Positions 1 through 7,572 are shown, counted from the first letter of the stretch. The stretch: 11,238 bases of DNA from an uncultured Bacteroides sp. (GCA_905197435.1 CAJJYX010000104.1:1-11238), one strand, 5' to 3'. Made by a program: numbers and translations. Notes: generated from the letters alone by a model not told the origin.

Positions 1-20
1 AGCGATAAACACTAAATCCT

Positions 21-1592
21 ATGGTAAGAAAGTTCGATTTCCTCGTTATCGGCTCCGGGCTTGCCGGTATGAGTTTCGCGCTGAAAGTGGCGCACAAGGG
101 AACAGTAGCCCTTATTTGCAAGGCAGGTCTGGAAGAAGCAAACACCTATTTTGCACAAGGAGGCATCGCTTCCGTCACCAATCTGGCTGTAGACAACTTC
201 GAAAAGCACATCAAAGATACCATGATTGCAGGTGACTGGATCAGCGACCGTGAAGCCGTGGAAAAGGTAGTACGCAATGCCCCCGGACAAATCAAGGAGC
301 TCATCAAATGGGGAGTGAATTTCGACAAAAAGGAGAACGGAGAGTTCGACCTGCACAAAGAAGGCGGCCACTCCGAATTCCGTATCCTCCACCATAAGGA
401 CAATACAGGCGCAGAGATACAGACAAGCCTCATTGAAGCTGTGAAACAGCATCCCAACATCACCGTACTGACCAACCACTATGCCGTGGAAATCATCACC
501 CAGCATCACCTGGGAATCATCGTGACCCGCCATACCCCCGGCATCAAGTGCTACGGCGCCTACGTGCTGAACGAAGCGACGGGCGAAGTGGACACTTTCC
601 TTTCCAAAGTCACCATCATGGCAACGGGCGGTTGCGAAGCCGTTTACCGCCATACCACCAATCCGCTGGTGGCCACGGGAGACGGCATTGCCATGGTCTA
701 CCGTGCCAAGGGAGTAGTGAAAGACATGGAATTCATCCAGTTCCATCCCACAGCCCTTTTCCATCCGGGAGACCGCCCCTCATTCCTCATCACCGAAGCC
801 ATGCGCGGTTATGGCGGCGTGCTGCGCACCAAAGACGGAAAGGAATTCATGCAGAAATACGACCCGCGGCTCTCACTGGCCCCGCGTGACATCGTGGCAC
901 GTGCCATCGACAATGAGATGAAACAGCGCGGTGAGGACCATGTGTATCTGGACGTCACCCACAAAGACCCCGAAGAAACCAAGAAACACTTCCCGAACAT
1001 ATACAAGAAGTGCCTCAGCATCGGCATCGACATCACGAAAGAATACATACCGGTAGCCCCTGCCGCCCATTACCTCTGCGGTGGCATCAAGGTAGACCTG
1101 GACGGACAAAGCAGCATCCGCCGTCTGTACGCCATAGGCGAATGTTCGTGCACCGGCCTGCACGGCGGCAACCGCCTGGCAAGTAATTCACTGATTGAAG
1201 CCGTGGTCTATGCCGACGCGGCGGCCAAACATGCACTGAGCGTACTGGAACGTTATGACTTCAACGAAGACATCCCCGAATGGAACGACGAAGGCACCAT
1301 CTCCACCGAAGAACGCGTCCTCATCACGCAAAGCATGAAGGAAGTGAACCAGATTATGGAAGCATACGTAGGTATCGTGCGAAGCAATACCCGGTTGACA
1401 CGCGCCTGGAACCGTCTGGACATCCTATACGAAGAGACTGAAGCTCTTTTCAAACGGAGCAAGGCCACCCGCGAACTGTGCGAACTGCGCAACATGATAA
1501 ATGTAGGATACCTGATAACCAAGCAAGCCATGGAACGCAAGGAAAGCCGCGGACTGCACTATACGATAGACTATCCGCACGCCAAGAAATAA
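21..1592 (+). CDS. nadB: L-aspartate oxidase NadB
   Basis: FAD enzyme that oxidises L-aspartate to iminoaspartate in the cytoplasm, the first step of de novo NAD synthesis; the product goes to quinolinate synthase NadA. At 523 aa it is close to the usual length (E. coli about 540). Residues 11-16 (GSGLAG) are the dinucleotide-binding glycine motif, and TYFAQGGIA (42-50) is the typical flavin-side motif. The family's active-site residues are present by motif: E114 in KEGGHS, H242 in FHPTAL, R289 in APRD, H350 in APAAHY and R385 in NRLASNS. The C-terminal part from about 430 is the helical domain of the fumarate reductase/succinate dehydrogenase flavoprotein family. The start is well fixed, because an in-frame TAA lies at 6-8 with no other ATG after it. 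The gene converges with rbr. No nadA or nadC is in the window. SdhA/FrdA is the alternative, but APAAHY and the overall length fit NadB better. Confidence 0.96.
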   Translation: MVRKFDFLVIGSGLAGMSFALKVAHKGTVALICKAGLEEANTYFAQGGIASVTNLAVDNFEKHIKDTMIAGDWISDREAVEKVVRNAPGQIKELIKWGVNFDKKENGEFDLHKEGGHSEFRILHHKDNTGAEIQTSLIEAVKQHPNITVLTNHYAVEIITQHHLGIIVTRHTPGIKCYGAYVLNEATGEVDTFLSKVTIMATGGCEAVYRHTTNPLVATGDGIAMVYRAKGVVKDMEFIQFHPTALFHPGDRPSFLITEAMRGYGGVLRTKDGKEFMQKYDPRLSLAPRDIVARAIDNEMKQRGEDHVYLDVTHKDPEETKKHFPNIYKKCLSIGIDITKEYIPVAPAAHYLCGGIKVDLDGQSSIRRLYAIGECSCTGLHGGNRLASNSLIEAVVYADAAAKHALSVLERYDFNEDIPEWNDEGTISTEERVLITQSMKEVNQIMEAYVGIVRSNTRLTRAWNRLDILYEETEALFKRSKATRELCELRNMINVGYLITKQAMERKESRGLHYTIDYPHAKK

Positions 1593-1637
1593 CCCGCCAT
1601 AAATCAAAACCTGTGCCGATATAGTGACACAGAAAAC

Positions 1638-1695
1638 GAACGTAGTGAAGCATCTACTCTCCTGTAAGTAAGGGAATAGATGCTTCACTACGTTC
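1638..1695. terminator. 19-bp perfect inverted repeat between nadB and rbr
   Basis: Positions 1638-1656 and 1677-1695 are exact reverse complements (19 bp) around a 20-base loop. The hairpin begins 45 bases after the nadB stop. On the - strand it is followed by GTTTTC, a short T run, so it could end rbr transcription; on the + strand there is no T run. The likely role is a shared terminator or mRNA 3' end stabiliser of convergent genes. It could instead be one copy of a dispersed palindromic repeat. Confidence 0.65.
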
Positions 1696-1708
1696 TGTAT
1701 GACAGAAT

Positions 1709-1756
1709 GGGATGCCTGCCAGAGGAGTGATACTCCTGTCAGGATGTTGACATCCC
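1709..1756. terminator. nested stem-loop between nadB and rbr
   Basis: GGGATG (1709-1714) pairs with CATCCC (1751-1756). Inside it CCTG (1715-1718) pairs with CAGG (1740-1743), and AGGAGT (1723-1728) pairs with ACTCCT (1732-1737) around a 3-base loop. A 7-base bulge sits on the right side. There is no T run on either side. It probably folds in the 3' region of the rbr or nadB transcript, perhaps together with the longer hairpin next to it. Confidence 0.4.
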
Positions 1757-1789
1757 GTTATTCATGCCTGCACAGACAAAGAGGAGTTA

Positions 1790-2368
1790 TCAATAGTTTT
1801 CCTTCTTTACTTCAAAGTAAGCCTGCGGATGCAAGCAAGCCGGGCAAACCTGCGGAGCTTCCTTGCCGGTATAAATGAAGCCACAGTTACGGCACTGCCA
1901 TACCACTTCGCCTTCCTTGGCAAATACGCTGGCAGTCTCTATATTCTGGATAAAAGCACGGTAACGTTCCTCGTGACCCTTCTCGGCAACAGAGATGTTG
2001 CGGTACATGGCAGCAATTGCCGGAAAGCCTTCCTGTTCTGCAATGTCGGCAAACTTAGGATAATCCAGCGACCATTCTTCGTGCTCACCGGCAGCAGCTT
2101 CCTGAAGATTTTCCAGTGTAGTGCCGATAACGCCTGCGGGATAGCTGGCTGTAATTTCTACCATTCCCCCTTCCAAGAACTTGAACATACGTTTTGCATG
2201 CTCCTTTTCCTGATCGGCTGTCTCCGTAAAGATAGCAGCAATCTGTTCGTAACCTTCTTTTTTGGCTGCACTTGCAAAATAAGTGTAGCGCATCCTTGCT
2301 TGTGATTCACCGGCGAATGAAGTCAACAGATTCTTCTCAGTCTGAGTTCCTTTAACACTTTTAGCCAT
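1790..2368 (-). CDS. rbr: Rubrerythrin
   Basis: Cytoplasmic diiron peroxidase that reduces hydrogen peroxide to water with electrons from rubredoxin or an NADH-dependent reductase; in anaerobes it protects against oxygen. At 192 aa it has the classic two-domain length. A ferritin-like four-helix bundle spans about 1-150, with ligand candidates E21 (GESQAR), E54 and H57 (DQEKEH), E95 and E98 (GEHEEW), E129 and H132 (AEKGHE). A rubredoxin-like domain occupies about 154-190, with C159-x2-C162 and C175-x2-C178 as iron ligands. All ligands of the family are in place. The start MAKSVKGTQTEKNL matches the usual N-terminus, and an A-rich leader precedes it. It is a single gene with its own promoter candidate (2434-2466). 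I see no obvious regulator site such as a PerR or OxyR box. The presence of the gene points to an anaerobic host. Confidence 0.96.
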   Translation of the reverse strand: MAKSVKGTQTEKNLLTSFAGESQARMRYTYFASAAKKEGYEQIAAIFTETADQEKEHAKRMFKFLEGGMVEITASYPAGVIGTTLENLQEAAAGEHEEWSLDYPKFADIAEQEGFPAIAAMYRNISVAEKGHEERYRAFIQNIETASVFAKEGEVVWQCRNCGFIYTGKEAPQVCPACLHPQAYFEVKKENY

Positions 2369-2405
2369 AGTTTCTTTTTTTATTAGTTAATGTAATTACG
2401 TATAA

Positions 2406-2636
2406 ATGTCGTTCGTATCGTTTATCGATACTACAAAATTACGGATTAAGTTCGGATTAACCGCAATCCTCCTCATCGGATTTATCTATTGTCTGATAGA
2501 AATCATCTATTATAAAACAAAGAGCACCCTATTTATGTTTAAGTACAAACAACCCAAGGCTCCACCGAACCGTTACACACCGCAACCACAGCGGTACAGC
2601 CCAAATAGAAAAAACAAAATCATTGCAGTCTTTTAG
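2406..2636 (+). CDS. Possible small single-helix membrane protein, unknown function
   Basis: I do not recognise this 76-aa ORF. It has a basic N-terminal part, one hydrophobic segment (about 18-38) and a basic tail rich in proline, tyrosine and asparagine, with a repeated RYTPQPQ/RYSPNRK pattern at about 56-69. This composition looks more like a small membrane protein than random translation. A stop codon (TAA, 2403-2405) stands directly before the first ATG, so the frame cannot be longer. An internal ATG at 2535 would give a 33-aa soluble, basic peptide. Points against: the 5' third lies over the divergent rbr promoter, no clear promoter or ribosome site precedes it, and its last bases overlap the -33 element of sulP. 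It may be real, start at the internal ATG, or be chance. Confidence 0.4.
   Translation: MSFVSFIDTTKLRIKFGLTAILLIGFIYCLIEIIYYKTKSTLFMFKYKQPKAPPNRYTPQPQRYSPNRKNKIIAVF
2434..2466 (-). promoter_or_regulatory. Bacteroides-type promoter for rbr
   Basis: On the - strand, TAATTTTG (2441-2434) fits the -7 consensus TAnnTTTG, and TTG (2466-2464) stands 22 bases upstream as the -33 element. The spacing is at the long end for this promoter class. Transcription would start near 2427, giving a leader of roughly 58 bases before the rbr ATG. Confidence 0.6.
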
Positions 2637-2655
2637 TTTATTTTATCTACTTTTG
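2623..2655 (+). promoter_or_regulatory. Bacteroides-type promoter for sulP
   Basis: TTG (2623-2625) is followed after 22 bases by TACTTTTG (2648-2655), which fits the -7 consensus TAnnTTTG. The geometry is the same as in the rbr promoter. The start of transcription would be near 2662, giving a leader of about 54 bases before the sulP ATG. The same transcript should carry the endonuclease gene. Confidence 0.65.
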
Positions 2656-2715
2656 CATCCTCTTTCAATAGGCATTAGTAAATATTGGTAAAATAATTCT
2701 ATATATTGCAACAAA

Positions 2716-4398
2716 ATGAAAGCGTTTGAATTCAAGCCAAAGCTATACACGGCTTTAAAAAATTACTCAAAAGAACTATTCATGGCAGACCTGATGGCCG
2801 GTATCATTGTAGGTATCGTTGCCCTTCCGCTTGCCATTGCATTCGGTATCGCCTCCGGCGTATCACCCGAAAAAGGTATCATTACAGCCATCATCGCCGG
2901 TTTCATTATCTCCCTATTGGGCGGCAGCAAAGTGCAGATTGGAGGACCGACGGGTGCATTCATCGTTATCATCTACGGTATTATCCAGCAATACGGCGAA
3001 TCGGGCCTGATTGTTGCCACACTGATGGCAGGCGTCATACTCATCCTGTTGGGAGTATTCAAACTGGGAGCTGTCATCAAGTTTATCCCCTATCCCATCA
3101 TCGTGGGATTCACAAGCGGTATTGCCGTCACTATCTTCACCACGCAGATTGCCGACATCTTCGGACTGAACTTCGGAGGAGAGAAGGTTCCGGGAGACTT
3201 CGTGGGAAAATGGATGATTTACTTCCAACACTTCGATACAATCAACTGGTGGAACACAATTGTAAGTATCGTAAGCATCTTTATCATCGCTGTCACTCCC
3301 CGGTTCTCGAAAAAGATTCCGGGGTCGCTCATTGCCATCATCGTGGTGACGATAGCAGTCTGGCTGATGAAAGTATACGGAGGCATTGACTGTATCGATA
3401 CCATCGGCGACCGCTTCAGTATCCGTGCCGAACTGCCTGATGCCGTAATGCCTGCCTTGGATTGGGAAGCAATAAAGAACCTGTTTCCCGTAGCCATCAC
3501 AATCGCCGTACTGGGTGCCATCGAATCCCTGCTTTCCGCCACCGTGGCCGACGGTGTAATAGGTGACAAGCACGACTCCAATACAGAATTGATAGCACAA
3601 GGCATTGCCAACATGGCTACCCCGCTGTTTGGCGGCATTCCCGCCACCGGAGCCATCGCACGTACCATGGCAAATATCAACAATGGAGGAAAAACTCCTG
3701 TTGCAGGTATAGTACATGCGGTGATACTGCTGCTTATCCTGCTGTTCCTCATGCCGCTGGCACAGTATATCCCGATGGCCTGTCTGGCAGGTGTACTGGT
3801 CATAGTATCCTACAACATGAGTGGTTGGCGTACGTTCAAGGCATTGCTGAAAAACCCGAAGTCGGATGTCACGGTATTACTGATTACCTTCTTCCTGACC
3901 GTCATCTTCGACCTGACCATCGCCATTGAAGTAGGTTTGGTCATTGCCTGTGTACTCTTTATGCGCCGTGTCATGGAGACTACCGAAATATCCGTCATCA
4001 AAGACGAGATAGACCCGAACGCAGAATCGGATATTGCAAGCCACGACGAACATCTGATAATCCCCGAAGGCGTGGAAGTGTATGAGATAAACGGTCCTTA
4101 CTTCTTCGGCATCGCCACCAAATTCGAAGAAACCATGGCGCAACTGGGCGACCGCCCCAAAGTGCGCATCATCCGTATGCGTAAAGTCCCGTTCATCGAC
4201 TCTACGGGTATCCACAACCTGACCAACCTTTGCCAGATGTCCCAAAAGGAAAAGATTACAATCGTGCTTTCCGGCGTCAACGAAAAGGTACATAAAGTGC
4301 TGGAGAAATCGGGCTTCTATGAACTGCTGGGCGAAGAGAATATCTGTCCGAACATAAACGTAGCATTGGAAAGAGCTAAATCAATCATCCAGCACTAA
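2716..4398 (+). CDS. SulP-family anion transporter with STAS domain
   Basis: Inner-membrane carrier of the SulP (SLC26) family. Known bacterial members carry sulfate, bicarbonate (BicA) or C4-dicarboxylates (DauA); the sequence does not tell which applies here. The 560 aa are normal for the family. The membrane part (about 22-418) contains strongly hydrophobic helices, the family motif IGGPTGAF (75-82), VGFTSGIA (130-137) and GGIPATGAIART (306-317). A cytoplasmic STAS domain covers about 450-556, with DSTG (495-498) at the position of the SpoIIAA phosphorylated-serine loop; many SulP proteins keep this as a regulatory or interaction surface. It is the first gene of a two-gene operon with its own promoter. 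The leader is A-rich without a Shine-Dalgarno. Assignment to the family is firm and the substrate is open. Confidence 0.93.
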   Translation: MKAFEFKPKLYTALKNYSKELFMADLMAGIIVGIVALPLAIAFGIASGVSPEKGIITAIIAGFIISLLGGSKVQIGGPTGAFIVIIYGIIQQYGESGLIVATLMAGVILILLGVFKLGAVIKFIPYPIIVGFTSGIAVTIFTTQIADIFGLNFGGEKVPGDFVGKWMIYFQHFDTINWWNTIVSIVSIFIIAVTPRFSKKIPGSLIAIIVVTIAVWLMKVYGGIDCIDTIGDRFSIRAELPDAVMPALDWEAIKNLFPVAITIAVLGAIESLLSATVADGVIGDKHDSNTELIAQGIANMATPLFGGIPATGAIARTMANINNGGKTPVAGIVHAVILLLILLFLMPLAQYIPMACLAGVLVIVSYNMSGWRTFKALLKNPKSDVTVLLITFFLTVIFDLTIAIEVGLVIACVLFMRRVMETTEISVIKDEIDPNAESDIASHDEHLIIPEGVEVYEINGPYFFGIATKFEETMAQLGDRPKVRIIRMRKVPFIDSTGIHNLTNLCQMSQKEKITIVLSGVNEKVHKVLEKSGFYELLGEENICPNINVALERAKSIIQH

Positions 4399-4404
4399 TA
4401 CGCC

Positions 4405-5247
4405 ATGGCACGAAGAAAAAAGAAACAATCGCAAGGCGTCTATTACCTTATATTATTTATATGTATAGTCTGCCTTGCCTATGAACCCGTTGCAAAGGTT
4501 CTTTCGGATGCCGGGCAAAAGACTTCTGCCCCACCGGTCAAAGTAGAGCTCCCGGCAAACACACGCCTTGAAATACCTGCAAAGCTGAAGAATGTTCCTG
4601 AACAGATTCTTCAGCGGAAAGGCTACACGGTATCTTACAACAAGGACCTGAAAATTCCCAACTGGGTGGCCTGGGAACTCACCCCCGAAAAACTGGTGGA
4701 GCGTGAAAGCCGGACGGACAAGTTCCTCCCCGACCCCGACCTGCCGGAGGATGAAGCCGTGACCACCGATGACTACAAAGGAGCCGGCATGGACCGCGGA
4801 CACATGTGCCCTGCCGGTGACAACCGCTGGCACTGGAAAGCCATGCAGGAAAGCTTCTACATGACAAACATTTGCCCGCAGAACCACAATCTGAACCGTG
4901 GTGACTGGAAAGAACTGGAAGAGGCATGCCGCCGTTGGGCACAAGAGGAAGGCAGGATATACATCGTATGCGGCCCCATTCTTTATGACCAACGTCACCG
5001 TACTATCGGCAAGAAACACAAGATTACAGTGCCCGAAGCATTCTTCAAGGTGATTCTGTGTGCAGACAGTAATCCCCCAAAAGCCATCGGTTTCATTTAT
5101 AAGAATGCGTCAGGCAATCATCCATTGGACAGCTACGTCAATACCGTGGATGAAGTGGAACGGATTACAGGCATCGACTTCTTCCCTGCCCTGCCGGATG
5201 AGATAGAAGAAAAGGTGGAAGCCGAGTATGACTTGAAGTTGTGGTAA
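4405..5247 (+). CDS. DNA/RNA non-specific endonuclease, membrane-anchored or exported
   Basis: Beta-beta-alpha-metal nuclease of the NUC (Endonuclease_NS) family, 280 aa. Known members cut DNA and RNA without sequence preference using one Mg ion. The signature DRGH (130-133) gives the general base H133. N164 in LNRGDW and E172 in the following LEE match the Mg-binding Asn119 and the Glu127 of Serratia nuclease, with the same 8-residue spacing. Together with PAGDN and SFYMTNICPQN, the core (about 65-255) is complete, so it should be active. A basic stretch followed by one hydrophobic segment (about 12-26) predicts a signal anchor or signal peptide, which places the catalytic part in the periplasm. 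Start ATG lies 6 bases after the sulP stop, so the pair is probably co-transcribed and translationally coupled. The role may be nutrient scavenging or degradation of incoming DNA; this is not decided by the sequence. Confidence 0.93.
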   Translation: MARRKKKQSQGVYYLILFICIVCLAYEPVAKVLSDAGQKTSAPPVKVELPANTRLEIPAKLKNVPEQILQRKGYTVSYNKDLKIPNWVAWELTPEKLVERESRTDKFLPDPDLPEDEAVTTDDYKGAGMDRGHMCPAGDNRWHWKAMQESFYMTNICPQNHNLNRGDWKELEEACRRWAQEEGRIYIVCGPILYDQRHRTIGKKHKITVPEAFFKVILCADSNPPKAIGFIYKNASGNHPLDSYVNTVDEVERITGIDFFPALPDEIEEKVEAEYDLKLW

Positions 5248-5350
5248 AGGATACTACTATCATTTAGCTCTGTCATTAGCCTCGCCCAAGACCTTTTTTC
5301 ATTAAAGTATAGTCAGGGATATTCAGCAATTGTCTTTAAAAAATAAGATA

Positions 5351-5387
5351 GCATATGAAAATGACGGCTTAACATCATTTCATATGC
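5351..5387. terminator. Long hairpin in convergent gap
   Basis: GCATATGAAAATGA (5351-5364) pairs with TCATTTCATATGC (5375-5387): 13 bp with one bulged A and a 10-base loop. On the - strand it is followed by TATCTTATTTTTT, a good T tract, so it can act as an intrinsic terminator for the rbsK-GH27 operon. On the + strand only a mixed AT stretch follows, so its effect on the endonuclease transcript is less certain. Confidence 0.6.
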
Positions 5388-5392
5388 CATTA

Positions 5393-5530
5393 TTATTGTA
5401 ATTTGTCTATCTCATCCGTTTGGGTATAATGCTCCGGAAGAAGCCTGGCAACTTCTTTTGATAGGTTATTTACAGTCATGCCCTATGCGGCTTTATTATA
5501 TCTGTTTCTGATTTTGTCAGGGACATTCAT
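5393..5530 (-). pseudogene. Possible decayed coding remnant
   Basis: On the - strand, a frame from ATG at 5530 reads 15 codons to a TAG (5485-5483). The same frame then continues via GGC and ATG (5479-5477) for 28 codons to a TAA at 5395-5393. The translation (MNVPDKIRNRYNKAA, stop, GMTVNNLSKEVARLLPEHY and nine more residues) is balanced and amphipathic like a real protein across the internal stop. This suggests the remains of a longer gene broken by a nonsense mutation and deletion. I do not recognise the family. A short chance ORF is the other explanation. Confidence 0.25.
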
Positions 5531-5544
5531 TAAATATTATAAAA

Positions 5545-5565
5545 TTAGAAAGGAGTTTTTTCTAA
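5545..5565 (-). terminator. Terminator-like hairpin behind GH27
   Basis: Read on the - strand, TTAGAAA (5565-5559) and TTTCTAA (5551-5545) form a 7-bp stem around a 7-base loop, followed by TTTTATAATATTT. It begins 12 bases after the GH27 stop. The stem is AT-rich and weak, so it may only be the first of two terminators, the stronger being 5351-5387. Confidence 0.45.
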
Positions 5566-5577
5566 GATACACACAAT

Positions 5578-7572
5578 TTACCCCACAGGAGTAATTTTCA
5601 CAAAAGAAACTCCGTGATAGGGAACCTGTGTCCGGAACTCCCCATTGTATTCCCCTAAATCTTTTTGCCGCCACAGATCGCGAACAGACACTTTGCCTGT
5701 AATTCCCAGTTGCTTGAGAGCTAATTCAAAATCATACGTCTTCATCTGGATAGCTTCAGCCTCATCCTGATCCCACAGGATAAAATAAGGATCTATCTGG
5801 AAGAATCCTACTGCATACGAGCCATCATATAGTTTCTTGTACCATATCTGCCCATTGTCAGTCAGCAATTTTGTGGCCGGTGCTGCCAACGGATCCTGAT
5901 TCACAGCAATCACTTCATTATTTGTCAATAAACTCAATGTGAAATCATCTATATCGGACATATCACAACCGATCAATAACGGAGCGGAGAGAATGCACCA
6001 TAGAGAGATATGAGAATATTGTTCATCAGGAGTCAGAGCCGATTCATGAACCTTCTCTCTCCAAGCTTTACCCAGTTTTCCTACCACCAGCATATCGGGA
6101 TCATTATAGTTCCCCGGTGCAGTAGCCTGAGCACAAACATCCTGAAAACAACCAATGGCTGTCACAACATTCCATTCATCGGTAATGTCACGGGTGGTGC
6201 GCCACAACTCACCTCCTGCTTCCCTTGCCCAGTTCCAGACATTGGGAGCACCATATCCCACACAATAGACAATGTCCCGATCCACTTTATCCAATGCATC
6301 ACGCATAACAATATAGGGTTCCCGGATTGTTTTCTCTTCAGAATCCTTCTGAACCGCATGATAGCCGCAATGATCATATTTGAGATAATCTACTCCCCAT
6401 CTGCCCCAAGTCCGTGCATCTATTTCCTCATGCTGATAACTGCCCAGATAATCACCACATGTTGTCGGTCCCGGTGAAGAATAAATACCGAATTTTAATC
6501 CCAGGGAATGAATATAATCAGCCAGGCCTTTAAAATCAGGGAATTTCTCATTAGAGAGCAGCTCTCCCTGCTTGGTGCGTTCGGCAGCTTCCCAGCCGTC
6601 ATCAATGTTCACATACGTCCATCCGTATGCATGCAACTTTTCATTCATCATGCGGGCAGCCTCGCGCACTTTCTCATCATCTACAGAAAGTCCCCAGCAA
6701 TTCCAACTGTTCCATCCCATCGGAGGAGTCAGAGCAATCCGGTCTCCTATTTTCAAGGTAATTTCTTTTTCGGCTACACCTTTTTCGTTCATGGCTTTCA
6801 GAAGCACTTTGAAATCTCCTCTAAGTTCGGTCTTTCCCGTAATAAAGCCGGTGGAAGTATCTAATTTCAGTCCGGCAGGGAGTCCTGACGCTTCAAAAGT
6901 CATTGGCCGGTTACCACTTGCCATAATCGTCATCAGGAACGGATTTCCCAGACGGGCACCATATACCAGAGGATTATTAATCCGTGGAGTTTCCGGAGCT
7001 TCCGGTGTCAGAATGTACTTCTCCTTAGCTACAGGCTTCGGCCAGGCAGGTATCGGGGTAATCTCTCCACGAGTCACAAACTTCACATTCAACCAGTCGG
7101 CATGGTCGTACATAATGCCATCGCCACATTCTTCCACCAATAGCAACACTTTATCAATGCCGGAGAGGTTGACATTGAACTCTTTTACGGGATCGCCCTT
7201 CTGCATCACACCGCTTTTCCAAAGCTCTTTTTTATCTCCGATTATCTTGAACTGCAATTTACCGGCATACAGGTTGTTATCATCGGCTCCAACCAAGCCA
7301 CTCACTGAAACGGCTTTACCACCCAAATCATACAGCATACGGCTGATGGAATGAGCTCCGATCCCCCGCTCATACACAACACCATTTACCGTAAGCGGAG
7401 TCCATACCACAGACTGATTTATCTGCGGTATTCCCCAATCCTGCACAAAACAGGAGTCCTTATAAACTTCATCCAACCAGAGTTCACGCTTCGGCCCGTT
7501 ATTACAAGAGGAAACAAACCACAAGTTTGCCAAAAGAGCCAATGAGATAATTACTTTTGTTCCAAATTTCAT
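5578..7572 (-). CDS. GH27 glycosidase lipoprotein with NPCBM and Ig-like domains (alpha-galactosidase family)
   Basis: Retaining glycoside hydrolase of family GH27, clan GH-D. The 664 aa run: signal peptide with lipobox-like VSSC (C23 lipidated); NPCBM carbohydrate-binding domain about 30-168; putative Ig-like (He_PIG type) domain about 185-276; GH27 TIM barrel about 281-560 starting at PPMGWNSW; C-terminal beta-sandwich to 664. D400 in YLKYDHC is the nucleophile by family motif. D462 in WRTTRD matches the acid/base D231 of human alpha-galactosidase A, and D324-D325 in NIDDGW match its substrate-binding D92-D93. The usual reaction is release of terminal alpha-D-galactose; the family also contains alpha-N-acetylgalactosaminidases and beta-L-arabinopyranosidases, so the exact substrate is inferred. 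As a lipoprotein it should sit in the periplasm or on the outer membrane. It is the last gene of the rbsK operon, 13 bases after the DUF4434 gene. The start is supported by the signal peptide and the shared GTACTATGAA context. Confidence 0.93.
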   Translation of the reverse strand: MKFGTKVIISLALLANLWFVSSCNNGPKRELWLDEVYKDSCFVQDWGIPQINQSVVWTPLTVNGVVYERGIGAHSISRMLYDLGGKAVSVSGLVGADDNNLYAGKLQFKIIGDKKELWKSGVMQKGDPVKEFNVNLSGIDKVLLLVEECGDGIMYDHADWLNVKFVTRGEITPIPAWPKPVAKEKYILTPEAPETPRINNPLVYGARLGNPFLMTIMASGNRPMTFEASGLPAGLKLDTSTGFITGKTELRGDFKVLLKAMNEKGVAEKEITLKIGDRIALTPPMGWNSWNCWGLSVDDEKVREAARMMNEKLHAYGWTYVNIDDGWEAAERTKQGELLSNEKFPDFKGLADYIHSLGLKFGIYSSPGPTTCGDYLGSYQHEEIDARTWGRWGVDYLKYDHCGYHAVQKDSEEKTIREPYIVMRDALDKVDRDIVYCVGYGAPNVWNWAREAGGELWRTTRDITDEWNVVTAIGCFQDVCAQATAPGNYNDPDMLVVGKLGKAWREKVHESALTPDEQYSHISLWCILSAPLLIGCDMSDIDDFTLSLLTNNEVIAVNQDPLAAPATKLLTDNGQIWYKKLYDGSYAVGFFQIDPYFILWDQDEAEAIQMKTYDFELALKQLGITGKVSVRDLWRQKDLGEYNGEFRTQVPYHGVSFVKITPVG

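Larger units (their letters stand above)
5248..5577. other. 330-base convergent intergenic region
   Basis: AT-rich gap between the endonuclease (+) and GH27 (-) genes. From left to right it holds unremarkable sequence (5248-5350), a long imperfect hairpin (5351-5387), a possible decayed coding stretch on the - strand (5393-5530), and a short AT-rich hairpin right behind the GH27 stop (5545-5565). No complete gene, tRNA or insertion-sequence end was seen. Confidence 0.6.

Noticed and set aside
12..764. 250-aa reading frame antisense to nadB
   Set aside because: The + strand frame is a full NadB with all catalytic motifs; the antisense translation is rich in His, Cys and Phe and has no recognisable domain.
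1829..2305. 158-aa reading frame antisense to rbr
   Set aside because: Lies wholly inside rubrerythrin, whose iron ligands are intact; no promoter, no domain.
2914..3717. 267-aa reading frame antisense to sulP
   Set aside because: A hydrophilic His/Asp/Cys-rich translation, the typical mirror of a membrane-protein gene; it has no start context or promoter.
4405..5247. Nuclease as an antiphage or toxin effector
   Set aside because: No immunity gene, toxin-delivery domain or defence gene nearby; the partner is a transporter and the nuclease has a plain signal anchor.
6572..7354. 260-aa reading frame antisense to the GH27 gene
   Set aside because: Ser/Pro-rich shadow frame opposite the Ig, NPCBM and barrel regions; no recognisable motif.
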